This document shows, piece by piece, positions 25,401-32,928 of a stretch of 39,245 bases of DNA. The notes beneath the pieces were generated by a model, which saw nothing but the letters and a program-made list of their open reading frames with translations, was not told where the DNA came from and searched no databases. The translations under genes were made by a program, and so were the position numbers. This stretch comes from Pseudomonadota bacterium (GTDB lineage Bacteria > Myxococcota_A > UBA9042 > GCA-2863065): contig SXOX01000174.1 of assembly GCA_005776585.1 (NCBI GenBank), positions 1-39,245 of the forward strand, in the 5' to 3' direction. How positions within the stretch are numbered: position 1 is the first letter of the stretch; each line of letters starts with the position of its first letter.

Positions 25401-27093
25401 TCCCGCCCACTCCCGCGGGCACCGGCAGCCGAAGCCGCGTGACGCCATTGCGGAGGAGCCCGACGGCCGACGCGACCGGCTGCTGGCCGACGACGAGCGC
25501 GACCTGCACCGAGCCGGACAGGATCGTGTCGTGAACCGTGACGTCGAGGCTCTCGCCGGGGCGAAGGACGGCGCGATCGAGGAGCAGCGCGCCAAGGGCG
25601 CCCTGGGACGGCATCGAGACGGCGACGCGTCGCGTGCCCTTGCGACGCCCGGCGGCGACGGTGAGCTCGACCGGGCTGCCGGCGTCGAGCTTGGGCAGCG
25701 TCATGAGCGCGAGCCCATCGGCGTCGGTGCTGGCCGTGACCGCCGCGTCGGCCACGCGCGCGGTGACGGTGGCCTTGACGGGCGCGCCGGAGGGCTCGGT
25801 GGCGACCACCCAGAGGCGACGGTGCGTGCCGGCCTGCAGACGTCCCCCTTCGGGGATGGCGTAGACACGGAGGCGACCGTCGTCGATGGCGAGCTGGGCG
25901 CGTCCCTCCCCGATCTCCCCTGCCGGAGTCTCGGCGCGCGCGATCACCTGGAGGCTCGTCTGACCTGAGAGCTTCGCGGGGTCGACGCGCACCTCGACCT
26001 CGGCGTTGCCGGTCGCGTCGGCGACGAGCGGCGCGCGCCCGACCTGGGTCCCGTCGGCCCGCTGCACCCGCACCTCGCCATGGCTCCCGGCCGTGGGACC
26101 GGCGTCGAGGCGGCGGACGCCGATGGTCACCTTGACGACCCCATCGGACTGCCGCACGACGTCCGCGTCCCCGGTGACAGTCAGCAGCACGCGCGGCGGC
26201 ACATACCGCCCGGCCTTGAGGCGACGCTCGGAGGCGGTGCCCTCGACCGTCGCCTTGGCGATCACCGCGTCGCCCGTGTAGCTGGCGGGCACGACGAACC
26301 GGGTCTCGGCGAGGCCAAAGCGTGTCGTCTCGACGGTCTCCCGCAGTAGCGGCGTGCCCTGCCCGCTCTGGAGCTCGATGACGGCCTTCGCGCCGCGGAC
26401 CGGCTTTCCGGTCCCGAGATCGAGCACCAGCGTGCGGACGTGCACCCTCTGACCGGGTTGAACCAGGGGACGGTCGGTGGAGACGGCGACGCGCACGCCG
26501 CGCACGAGCGAGACCGCCGAGGTCAGCTTGGCGCCCGCCGCGCGCGCCTCGATCTCGCAGCGCCCGGTCGCGTTGGCGGGGACCATGAGGGGGGCCGTGA
26601 CGGGTCGCCCAACGCCGGTCGCGTCGGACTGGAGGCGTCCCAGCTCGAAGCGGCGCTTCCCAGCCTCGCAGACGAGCGCGACGTCGATGGGGATGAGGGC
26701 CTCGGGGCCCCCGGTCCGGCGCGACACCACGAGGTGCGGCAGCAGTGGCAGCCCCGCAGAGAGATTCGGCGGGGCAACCAGCGTGAGCTCGATGGGGGGA
26801 AAGAGATCGGCGAGGGAGGCGCGCAGACCGTCGATCTCTACGAGGCGCAGCATCGGATCGACCATGCCTTCGCCCCGCAGCACGAGCCGCCCTGCGTGGT
26901 CGAGCCGGCCGGAGCCGACGCGCTTCTCGGTCGCGTCCAGCACCCGGATCCGCGCGCCCGGCGTGCCGCCCTCGAAGACGAGATCATCGCCTTGGGTGAA
27001 GGCCTTCAGCGCCGCGCCCGCGGGCTCCGCGAGGCCAAGAAACAGGACGACTGTCGATGCCAAACCTGCTGCAACGTTCCACTTCGAGCCCAT
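22471..27093 (-). CDS. Alpha-2-macroglobulin family protein with thioester
   Basis: This 1540-residue protein begins at ATG 27093 with GGAGGT five nucleotides before it. A cleavable signal peptide (ending near EPAGA-A) and no lipobox cysteine suggest a soluble periplasmic or secreted form. Macroglobulin domains follow, with an MG2-like TDRPLVQPGQRVHVRT near residue 207. A Gly-rich loop near 834 (GVGSGGGGAHHG) sits where a protease bait region would lie, followed by the core A2M domain (RTHFPETLLVTT) from about 850. The thioester motif is intact: GCFEQ, C1070 with Q1073, so covalent trapping of proteases is plausible. The usual bacterial partner, penicillin-binding protein 1C, is absent; neighbours are a patatin upstream and VapBC-1 downstream. 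Confidence 0.9.
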   Translation of the reverse strand: MGSKWNVAAGLASTVVLFLGLAEPAGAALKAFTQGDDLVFEGGTPGARIRVLDATEKRVGSGRLDHAGRLVLRGEGMVDPMLRLVEIDGLRASLADLFPPIELTLVAPPNLSAGLPLLPHLVVSRRTGGPEALIPIDVALVCEAGKRRFELGRLQSDATGVGRPVTAPLMVPANATGRCEIEARAAGAKLTSAVSLVRGVRVAVSTDRPLVQPGQRVHVRTLVLDLGTGKPVRGAKAVIELQSGQGTPLLRETVETTRFGLAETRFVVPASYTGDAVIAKATVEGTASERRLKAGRYVPPRVLLTVTGDADVVRQSDGVVKVTIGVRRLDAGPTAGSHGEVRVQRADGTQVGRAPLVADATGNAEVEVRVDPAKLSGQTSLQVIARAETPAGEIGEGRAQLAIDDGRLRVYAIPEGGRLQAGTHRRLWVVATEPSGAPVKATVTARVADAAVTASTDADGLALMTLPKLDAGSPVELTVAAGRRKGTRRVAVSMPSQGALGALLLDRAVLRPGESLDVTVHDTILSGSVQVALVVGQQPVASAVGLLRNGVTRLRLPVPAGVGGTVRVFAFGADAKGTLHTATRLAHVIDGRDLKIGLRADRESYRPRETVTLDVLLTDHDDRPTAGAVSVAIVDEGLRALGLEQPGIELALLRLGSDFRKRPTDLVLPPWAEHGLLMARDTVRLSVLAAAAESTYALGPKQESALPRASAAASAFRGAVDARAARIAKAVFAYYEKAGARAKAPTLTSLVASHRLTALDTRDPWGRSLELGVSPDPKCGVVTVSVWSRGVDGRERSKDDVHATTRSGSLPGLARCVHRSSAMAAFGFGGVGSGGGGAHHGRILGFAMAPVPLRTHFPETLLVTTVITDPQGRATLRFPVADSLTRWLVQARAVSEAGGLGAAEMAIEVTQPFSVDVSLPAELRLGDELVIPIGVTNRTKAAAEVHVVATVDGAGKGSLDRDVTVPAGGSLALPLRLVAARLGQLKATVTAKGQGQADGVVRSLTVVPTGVPVGVAATTRLVAGTPSTLDLRVSADAVPGTRQASVRLYASAAGAAVEGLEQLLRSPSGCFEQTSSTTYPNALVLDYLKRTNKDAPEVRGKAEGLLRAGWERLKSFEVKGGGFSWFGKAPANKVLTAFGVMEFEAMARSIPIDSAVRARTLAWLLTQRRADGAFEPDKEYLHAESWSGIQNNALPVTAYIGWALARAGKASEAAPSIAYVQKHAQEAKDPYVQALVALALSTGDSSGAPQARRGLLSQATATEERLRWQPKVATHSHAYGDSALVETTALATLALLAAPDSSGDGQKGVAELIARRQAGGGWTTTQSTVLALEALLTAEGQRTGKAEGNVVVTLDGSPFARLSLAAGDGDLVRTIALPPAATHYALGMTLEGEGALSVQLGATRNVDAASLPKPKAPRLVLAVAGLPTEPMRLDSDVEYAVTVTTLEKAVPMPTVVVGIPAGFDVDWARAEAQTQPEKVERLGQRLVFYFKRFEAGAVTRLPLRLTARREGTVSPGLVSAYPYYEPEATEYVEPARLTVK

Positions 27094-27207
27094 TCGCCAC
27101 CTCCGCATCTGCCCGCTTCCGACAACACCGCATGCGACGGCACGGCGCCGTCTCGAGCTGGGACAACCGAACAAGCGCAAGGTTCCGAAAAATCGCGGGG
27201 CGGGGAA

Positions 27208-27930
27208 TTACTTGGGGCGAGCGAGCGCCCGTCGCGTCTCACGCAGGGCGACGGTGAAGGCCTCACCGCCACGGTCGAGCGCAAACGGGTGCACCTGCGG
27301 GAGGCCGTCATGCTCGATGGCGACGAGTGACGGCCGCCGCGGATGGTCCTGCCCGACGCCGAAGCGGCGACGGCTCGACGGCAGGTGGTGATAGAGCACG
27401 CGTTCGCCCGGAGGGACGCCCAGCAGGCCCGGGCGGTCCGAGAGCGCACCGTCGAGATGGAGGCGGCCGTGGACGCGCACGGGCTGGAGCAACCCGGGAA
27501 AGGCGCACGACGCCTGAATGGCCGGAGCGAGGAGGCCGGAGTCCAGGACGCGCGGTCGGCGCGCCAGGAGGTCGAAGGCGGTCACGGCGACGGGCGTGGG
27601 GCAGGCCTCGAAGGTCGCGTGGCCGAGGAAGTCGTCGAGGATCTGACGAAAGCGGTCACCGCGCAGCAGGCCGAGGCCCGGCTTGGGGTCCCAGAAGTCC
27701 GCCCGTCTTACCGCCAGAAAGCGGTCGCGCAGCTCGGGTCCCGTGCGTCCGCTCGCGACGAGACCGGCCACGAGGGCACCCGCGCTGGCGCCACTCAGGC
27801 GCGCAGGTCGCAGCCCGGCCTCATGCAGCGCGGCGACGAAGCCGGCGTGCGCGTAGAACCCGAAGAAGCCGGCGGAGAGCGTGAGGGTGAAGGGTCCCTC
27901 GGCGAGCCAGTCCGCGATGGTGGCGTTCAT
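27208..27930 (-). CDS. Patatin-like phospholipase
   Basis: The 240-residue product belongs to the patatin-like family of lipid acyl hydrolases using a Ser-Asp dyad. The nucleophile elbow is GASAG with Ser49. The partner is Asp160 in HLDGAL. The oxyanion region reads SAGFFGFYAHAG rather than the canonical DGGGxRG, as in a subset of bacterial patatins. There is no signal peptide, so it is predicted intracellular unless exported by another route. It follows the AmrS gene by 41 bp and precedes alpha-2-macroglobulin by 114 bp on the same strand, so a shared transcript is possible but not required. Confidence 0.85.
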   Translation of the reverse strand: MNATIADWLAEGPFTLTLSAGFFGFYAHAGFVAALHEAGLRPARLSGASAGALVAGLVASGRTGPELRDRFLAVRRADFWDPKPGLGLLRGDRFRQILDDFLGHATFEACPTPVAVTAFDLLARRPRVLDSGLLAPAIQASCAFPGLLQPVRVHGRLHLDGALSDRPGLLGVPPGERVLYHHLPSSRRRFGVGQDHPRRPSLVAIEHDGLPQVHPFALDRGGEAFTVALRETRRALARPK

Positions 27931-27971
27931 GAACCGACGCTATGCCCGGTTGGGTCGGGGGTCAACGGCTG

Positions 27972-29033
27972 TCACGGCGCAACGCGCCAACGACCGCCAC
28001 GGCTCGGCTCGACCGGACCATCGAAGACGCCCGCGATCGCCGTACCGCAGCTGGTGCATCGCCCGTCGCCGATCGCGCGCGGGGTGACCACATGCCAGTC
28101 GCGCGCGATGACGACGGTCCCGCAGCCGGGACACAGCGTCGCGCCGCCCTCGGTGTCGTGGACGTTGCCGGTGTAGACGTAGCGCAGGCCGACCTCGCGG
28201 CCGATGCGTCGGGCGCGCGTCAGCGTGGCCGGCGGCGTCGCAGGGCGGTCGCGCAGCTTGAAGTCAGGATGGAACGCCGTGAAGTGCAGCGGCACCTCGA
28301 CTCCGAGCTCCGAACCGACCCACGTGCATAGCGCGCGCAGCTCCGCGTCGCCGTCGTTGAGCCCGGGGATGAGCAGGGTCGTGACCTCGAGCCAGACCTT
28401 GCGCTGCTGCGCCAGCCAGATGAGCGTCTCTTTGACCGGTTCGATGTGCGCGAGCGTGACCTTGCGGTAGAAGGCCTCGGTGAAGGCCTTCAGGTCGACG
28501 TTCACGGCGTCGATGTGCGCGTACAGATCCGGTCGTGCCTCGGCGGTCACGTAGCCCGCCGTCACGAGCACGCTGCGGAGGCCGTTGGCCCGCGCGGCCT
28601 TGCTGATGTCGATGGCGTACTCAGCCCAGGTCACCGGATCGTTGTAGGTCATCGCCACCGACGGGCAGCCCTCGCGCCGTGCCAACGCGACGATGGCCTC
28701 CGGGCTCGCCTCGACGCGCACGGCCTCGTCGAGCGTCGCCGCGCTGATGCTCCAGTTCTGACAGAAGCGACAGCCCAGGTTGCAGCCCGCGGTGCCGAAC
28801 GACAGCACCGACGTGCCCGGAAGGAAGTGGTTCAGCGGTTTCTTTTCGATCGGGTCGACGGCAAAGCCGGTCGTCCGGCCGTACGAGAGCTGGACCAGCT
28901 CGCCGTCCTGCGCGGCACGAATCGCGCAGAAGCCCGTCTGCCCCTCATGGAGGCGACACAGGCGCGGGCAGAGCGTGCACGCGAGCCGGTCGTCAGTGTC
29001 GCGGTGCCAGTAGCGCGCGGGGCGAGGGGTCAT
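27972..29033 (-). CDS. amrS: AmmeMemoRadiSam-system radical SAM enzyme AmrS
   Basis: The 353-residue protein carries the radical SAM cluster motif CNLGCRFC (C84, C88, C91), preceded by an N-terminal cysteine region (C19, C22, C26, C36) typical of AmrS. Two C-terminal CxxC pairs (CPGC, CTSC) probably bind zinc. Family features include YGRTTGFAVDPIEKKPLNHF and NVDLKAF. AmrS is encoded with AMMECR1- and Memo-family genes in many genomes; the reaction is unsettled. Neither partner is in this window. The start is placed at ATG 29033; a frame extends to 29111 but lacks coding character. The ribosome binding site is weak. It diverges from VapBC-2. Confidence 0.9.
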   Translation of the reverse strand: MTPRPARYWHRDTDDRLACTLCPRLCRLHEGQTGFCAIRAAQDGELVQLSYGRTTGFAVDPIEKKPLNHFLPGTSVLSFGTAGCNLGCRFCQNWSISAATLDEAVRVEASPEAIVALARREGCPSVAMTYNDPVTWAEYAIDISKAARANGLRSVLVTAGYVTAEARPDLYAHIDAVNVDLKAFTEAFYRKVTLAHIEPVKETLIWLAQQRKVWLEVTTLLIPGLNDGDAELRALCTWVGSELGVEVPLHFTAFHPDFKLRDRPATPPATLTRARRIGREVGLRYVYTGNVHDTEGGATLCPGCGTVVIARDWHVVTPRAIGDGRCTSCGTAIAGVFDGPVEPSRGGRWRVAP

Positions 29034-29135
29034 GAACCAAGGATAGCGCCGACGCGAGCTCCAGGCCTTGGATCGAGGCGATATTCCCGGGTGGCCGGTT
29101 GCGACCGCCAAGCCTGACGATGGCCCGAATCGCGC

Positions 29136-29169
29136 TTGCAGGCGTCATTGAGCTGGCTATCATAGCCAG
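29136..29169 (+). promoter_or_regulatory. Promoter-operator of VapBC-2, predicted leaderless
   Basis: The -35 is TTGCAG (29136-29141), followed by a 16-nt spacer and -10 TATCAT (29158-29163). ATG at 29170 follows six nucleotides later. A perfect 7-bp dyad with a 3-nt centre, CTGGCTA-TCA-TAGCCAG (29153-29169), covers the -10 and ends at the base before the ATG. No ribosome binding site could fit downstream of the start point. A leaderless transcript repressed by its own antitoxin complex is the simplest reading. Confidence 0.7.
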
Positions 29170-29466
29170 ATGATTACGAGCACCATCTCCAACGCAAAGA
29201 ACACCCTCTCGGCGCTCCTACAGCTCGTTCAGCGCGGGGAGACCGTCGTCATCCTCGACCGAGACCGTCCCGTGGCACGCCTCGTGCCAATCGAGGGCGG
29301 TCCGCAGGAATCGGACGAGGCGTGGCTTGCCGAGCAGGAACGCCAAGGGCTTCTTCGTCGAGGAAAGGCCTCGTTTCCCGCAGGTTGGCGACCAGAGCCG
29401 GTTAGCCCGATCGAGGGGGCCGATGTCGTCGCGGCGCTACTCGCTGACCGCGAGGAGTCTCGATGA
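29170..29466 (+). CDS. vapB: Phd/YefM-type antitoxin (module 2)
   Basis: The 98-residue product shows the Phd/YefM fold pattern (ISNAKNTLSALLQLVQRGE, then VVILDRDRPVARLVPI) and a C-terminal toxin-binding tail. It aligns along its length with the antitoxin at 22425, including QERQGLLRRGKASFP against ERRGLIVRGRGAFP. It should neutralise the PIN toxin encoded next and repress its own promoter. Its ATG follows the operator dyad directly. The stop overlaps the toxin ATG (29463-29466). Confidence 0.9.
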   Translation: MITSTISNAKNTLSALLQLVQRGETVVILDRDRPVARLVPIEGGPQESDEAWLAEQERQGLLRRGKASFPAGWRPEPVSPIEGADVVAALLADREESR

Positions 29467-29885
29467 GGTACTGGGATTCATCGGCGATGGTCCCATTGCT
29501 TGTGTCACAGAGACACAGCGAGGCCTTGGTGGGGCTCGTCGCCTCGGACAACAACCTCATAACCTGGTGGGGCACACGCGTTGAGTGCGTCTCCGCGCTG
29601 GCTCGCCTCGGACGCGAAGGCGGGCTCGACCCGATCGGGCTCCGCGACGCGTTACGACGGCTGCGCGAGCTCGCACTGGGCTGGTCCGAGCTCTCGCCCT
29701 CCGAGCCTGTCCGGCACCTTGCGGAGGCGCTGCTCCTACGCCACCCGCTTCGTGCGGCCGATGCCCTGCAACTGGCTGCGGCCCTCGACGCAAGCTCGAG
29801 GTACGCCGGCGGACTCACGCTCGTCTGCTTGGATGATCGCCTACGGGAAGGAGCTGTTCGCGAGGGGCTCGACGTTCTCCCGTAG
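29463..29885 (+). CDS. vapC: VapC-type PIN-domain toxin (module 2)
   Basis: The 140-residue PIN-domain ribonuclease has the expected acidic residues: YWDSSAMVPL at the N-terminus, a Glu in RVECVSAL, LRAADALQLAAAL, and LVCLDDRLREGA near the end. It parallels the toxin at 21698-22135 over its whole length. The ATGA overlap with the antitoxin gene favours coupled synthesis. The gene converges with the HTH-EIIA regulator across a 76-bp gap that holds nothing recognisable. It looks intact. Confidence 0.9.
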   Translation: MRYWDSSAMVPLLVSQRHSEALVGLVASDNNLITWWGTRVECVSALARLGREGGLDPIGLRDALRRLRELALGWSELSPSEPVRHLAEALLLRHPLRAADALQLAAALDASSRYAGGLTLVCLDDRLREGAVREGLDVLP

Positions 29886-29961
29886 ATGTCTGCTCACGCG
29901 AGGTAGATCGCCTTCGTCGACGCCGCCGACGTGCAGCCGTGAGACAAGGCACGCGTGTTCC

Positions 29962-30756
29962 TCATGCGTGCTCCTGACATCGGATTGCGGCGATGAGCGC
30001 GTCGGAAGTCGAGGCCGCCACGAGCGCAGCCACGACATCGGGCCGCGCCAGCCGGGCCGTCGTCGCGAGCAGCTCCAACAGTCGGCGATCGGCGGACGGC
30101 CCCGCGATCGCGACCACGACCTGGAGAGGCCGACCGTCGGGCGTCGGCGCCGGTAGCGGCGTGGCCAGCGTCACGACGGCGGCCGCGAGGGTCGCGCCGG
30201 GCACCACCGCATGCGGAATCCAGACGCCTGCGCCCACATAGGAGGGCGTCTCGGACTCCCTGCGGCGCATCGCCTGAGCCACGTCGTGCGCGCCGACGCC
30301 CGCGGCAGCGCGGGTCGCCGCGACGTCCAATGCGTCCGCCTGGTCCCTGCACGACATCAACGGCAAGGCGCTCTCGGCCGTCAGCAGGCGCCCCAAGGAC
30401 GGCGGCTCGCCCGAGGAGCGAGGCACGACCGTGTCGATGAGGCTGCGCACGTCGCGGATCTGCCGCGCCGTGAGGCGGCGCCGGGCGACGTCGATGAACA
30501 ACCCGGCGGCCTCCGGGACCTCGGCGAGGTACTGCGCGACGAACGGGCTCGTCCGCTCGGCGAGCTCGATGAGCAGCAGCGGCGGCAGGTTGAGGGTCTT
30601 GGCGATGGCGGCGAGCCGATCGGCCGTCGGCGGCGCGTCGTGTCCGTTCTCGACGCGCGAGAGGTAGGCGTTGGAGACCCCGATGGACGTGGCCATCGAG
30701 CGCAAGGACAGCCCCGCGTCGACGCGCAGCAGCCGCAGGACGGCACCGAACGTCAT
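29962..30756 (-). CDS. HTH (XRE) regulator fused to a PTS EIIA-like domain
   Basis: The 264-residue protein starts with an XRE-type helix-turn-helix (residues about 5-60: LRLLRVDAGLSLRSMATSIG, then NAYLSRVENGH). The C-terminal half resembles PTS EIIA domains of the fructose/nitrogen type: VGAGVWIPHAVVPGA with H182 occupies the place of the phosphorylated histidine, followed by a typical core strand order. Such a fusion could sense phosphoryl transfer and control transcription. ATG 30756 overlaps the antiporter stop (ATGA). The gene is third in a run with the WS/DGAT gene and the antiporter. The HTH call is firm, the EIIA call fairly so; targets are unknown, and the antiporter operon is the obvious candidate. 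Confidence 0.8.
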   Translation of the reverse strand: MTFGAVLRLLRVDAGLSLRSMATSIGVSNAYLSRVENGHDAPPTADRLAAIAKTLNLPPLLLIELAERTSPFVAQYLAEVPEAAGLFIDVARRRLTARQIRDVRSLIDTVVPRSSGEPPSLGRLLTAESALPLMSCRDQADALDVAATRAAAGVGAHDVAQAMRRRESETPSYVGAGVWIPHAVVPGATLAAAVVTLATPLPAPTPDGRPLQVVVAIAGPSADRRLLELLATTARLARPDVVAALVAASTSDALIAAIRCQEHA

Positions 30757-32873
30757 GGCCCCGCCGCCGCGCCGCGAACGACCAGCAGCGAGACCGGGCT
30801 GTGGTCGACGAGGTACTCGGGCTGCACCGCGAACGGTCGCTCGGCGAGGCCCCACTCCTTGCCGGCGCCGATGATCACGAGGTCGTAGCCCGAGCGCATC
30901 TCCTGAAGCGCGGCCTCCGTCGGCTCGGTGCTCTCGACGACCTTGATGTCGACGCGACCATCTGCAGACGCTGGCTCGTGGAAGACCTGCTCGACCTCGC
31001 CGCTAACGTTGAGCCGCGGCTCACTGCGAGAGCGCCCGGGCGAGACGACATGCAGGATGGTCACCCGCGCGGTCGTGTGCTCGTGGAGTCGGTTGGCGAG
31101 CTCCATCGCGGCGTGGTCGTGCGGATTGCCGAGGTACGGGACGAGCACGCGAGACACGGTGACCAGCCCGCGGTCGACCAGAACGCCAACGCGACGTCGG
31201 GACTGGCGCATGACGTTGAACACCGTTCCTGAGAGGGCGGCGCCACCCAGGATCGGCTGCCGCCAGCCGAGCAGGATGATGTCGGTCTCCTTGACGTCGG
31301 CCACGCTACATATGTCGCGCGCCGGATTCGCCGACACGAAGGTGATGGGACGCGCGCGCAGCCCGGCGGCGGCGCTCCGCTCGAGCAGCGGCGCCAGCGC
31401 CTGTTCGGCGCGCTCGCCGTCATGCGGAACGTGCTGGGGGACATACGCCGAGACGCGCTCGGGAGGTGGCTGAAGTCGCAGCACGTAGGCGCTGCTGTCC
31501 TCCTTCTGATCGCCTACGAGCGCGTCGAGCAGCGTCATCAGGCCGCGCACGGTGTGCTCGTAGGCCACACAGACGAGCACGGTGAAAGCAGGCCGAACGG
31601 CGGGGGCGACCTGGGGCTCGGTGGTCTCCGCCAGCTCGCGGGCGAGCGCCTCGGGCGGATAGACGAGGTGAAGAATCGGACTGGTCATGAATGTCGTCAC
31701 GAGCGCCATGAGGACCATCATCGTAAACAACAGCGGCGAGATGACGCCGAGGTCGAGCCCGATGTTGAGCACGACGAGCTCCATGAGCCCGCGCGTGTTC
31801 ATGAGGATCCCGATGGCGCCCGACTCGCGCCAGGTCAGCCCCGTCAGACGCGCGGCCACGAAGCTCCCGCCAAACTTGCCGAGGCACGCCACGAAGATGA
31901 CGATGAGGCACATCACCCACGCCTCGCTCGTGTTGAGCAGCCCGATCTCGGTGCGCAGGCCGCTGAAGGCGAAGAAGAGCGGCAACAGGAAGACGACGAC
32001 GAAGTCCTCGAGCTTCTCGGCGAGCGCGCGGGCGAGGCCGCCTTCCCGCGGGAGGATGACGCCGAGCATGAACGCGCCGAAGAGCGCGTGGATCCCGATG
32101 GCCTCGGTCGCAAACGCCGAGGTCAGCAGCAGGACGAAGGTGACGGCGACGAGGTTCTGGGTCAGACCGCTCTCGGCCTTGGGCACCATGCGGCGCAAGA
32201 AGGGACGGACGAGCAACAACATGACCGTGATGTAGGCGAGCGCCAACACGGTCGTGAGGACGGCGCCGGGGAGTCCCGTCGAGCGCGCGGCCGAGACGAC
32301 GAAGGCGAGGAGGCACCAGGCGGTGACATCGTCTACCGCGGCGCAAGCGATCGCGAGCGCGCCCACTCGGGAGCGCACGAGGCGGCGCTCGGTGAGGATG
32401 CGCGCGAGGACCGGAAAGGCCGTGATGCTCATCGCGATGCCCATGAACAGCCAGAACGCCGTGTACGACACCGCCGGGTTCGAGACGCGCGGGTAGAGGT
32501 AGACTGCGAGGGCCGCGCCGAGTCCGAAGGGCACGACGATGCTCGAGTGGCTGATGATGAGCGACTGACGGCCGCGGCCGCGCAGGAGCGTGGGGTCGAG
32601 CTCGAGGCCGACCAGGAACATTAAGAAGATGAGCCCGACCTGCGACAGGATGCCGAGGAGAGGCATCGACGACTTTGGAAAGAACGTGTCGACGACGTCG
32701 GGGGAGAGCCAGCCCAGCAGCGAGGGACCGAGCACGATGCCCGCGACGACCTCGGCGATGACGAGCGGCTGCCCGATGAGTCGACCGACGACGCCGAGCA
32801 GCCGGGACGCGAGGATGATGATCACGGCCTGCGCAATCACCAGCGTGAGCGGAGAGTGGAGCAGCTCGGCCAT
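30753..32873 (-). CDS. CPA2-family cation/proton antiporter with C-terminal USP-like domains
   Basis: The 706-residue protein has about 12 membrane segments in its first 420 residues, matching the Na+/H+ exchanger (CPA2, KefB/NapA-like) family. The ion-binding Asp pair is D181-D182 in CAAVDDVTAW. The stretch GLIFLMFLVGLELDP is typical of the family. The cytoplasmic C-terminus (about 430-700) contains two universal-stress-like halves, with strands such as FTVLVCVAYE and VSRVLVPYLGN and an IIGAGK segment that may bind nucleotide. It probably exchanges K+ or Na+ for protons under nucleotide control. It follows the WS/DGAT gene by 55 bp and overlaps the HTH-EIIA gene. Confidence 0.9.
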   Translation of the reverse strand: MAELLHSPLTLVIAQAVIIILASRLLGVVGRLIGQPLVIAEVVAGIVLGPSLLGWLSPDVVDTFFPKSSMPLLGILSQVGLIFLMFLVGLELDPTLLRGRGRQSLIISHSSIVVPFGLGAALAVYLYPRVSNPAVSYTAFWLFMGIAMSITAFPVLARILTERRLVRSRVGALAIACAAVDDVTAWCLLAFVVSAARSTGLPGAVLTTVLALAYITVMLLLVRPFLRRMVPKAESGLTQNLVAVTFVLLLTSAFATEAIGIHALFGAFMLGVILPREGGLARALAEKLEDFVVVFLLPLFFAFSGLRTEIGLLNTSEAWVMCLIVIFVACLGKFGGSFVAARLTGLTWRESGAIGILMNTRGLMELVVLNIGLDLGVISPLLFTMMVLMALVTTFMTSPILHLVYPPEALARELAETTEPQVAPAVRPAFTVLVCVAYEHTVRGLMTLLDALVGDQKEDSSAYVLRLQPPPERVSAYVPQHVPHDGERAEQALAPLLERSAAAGLRARPITFVSANPARDICSVADVKETDIILLGWRQPILGGAALSGTVFNVMRQSRRRVGVLVDRGLVTVSRVLVPYLGNPHDHAAMELANRLHEHTTARVTILHVVSPGRSRSEPRLNVSGEVEQVFHEPASADGRVDIKVVESTEPTEAALQEMRSGYDLVIIGAGKEWGLAERPFAVQPEYLVDHSPVSLLVVRGAAAGP

Positions 32874-32928
32874 GCTAAGGCGGTACTTAACATGAACACG
32901 CGCCGTCGGAAACGGCGATCGGCGGCTT

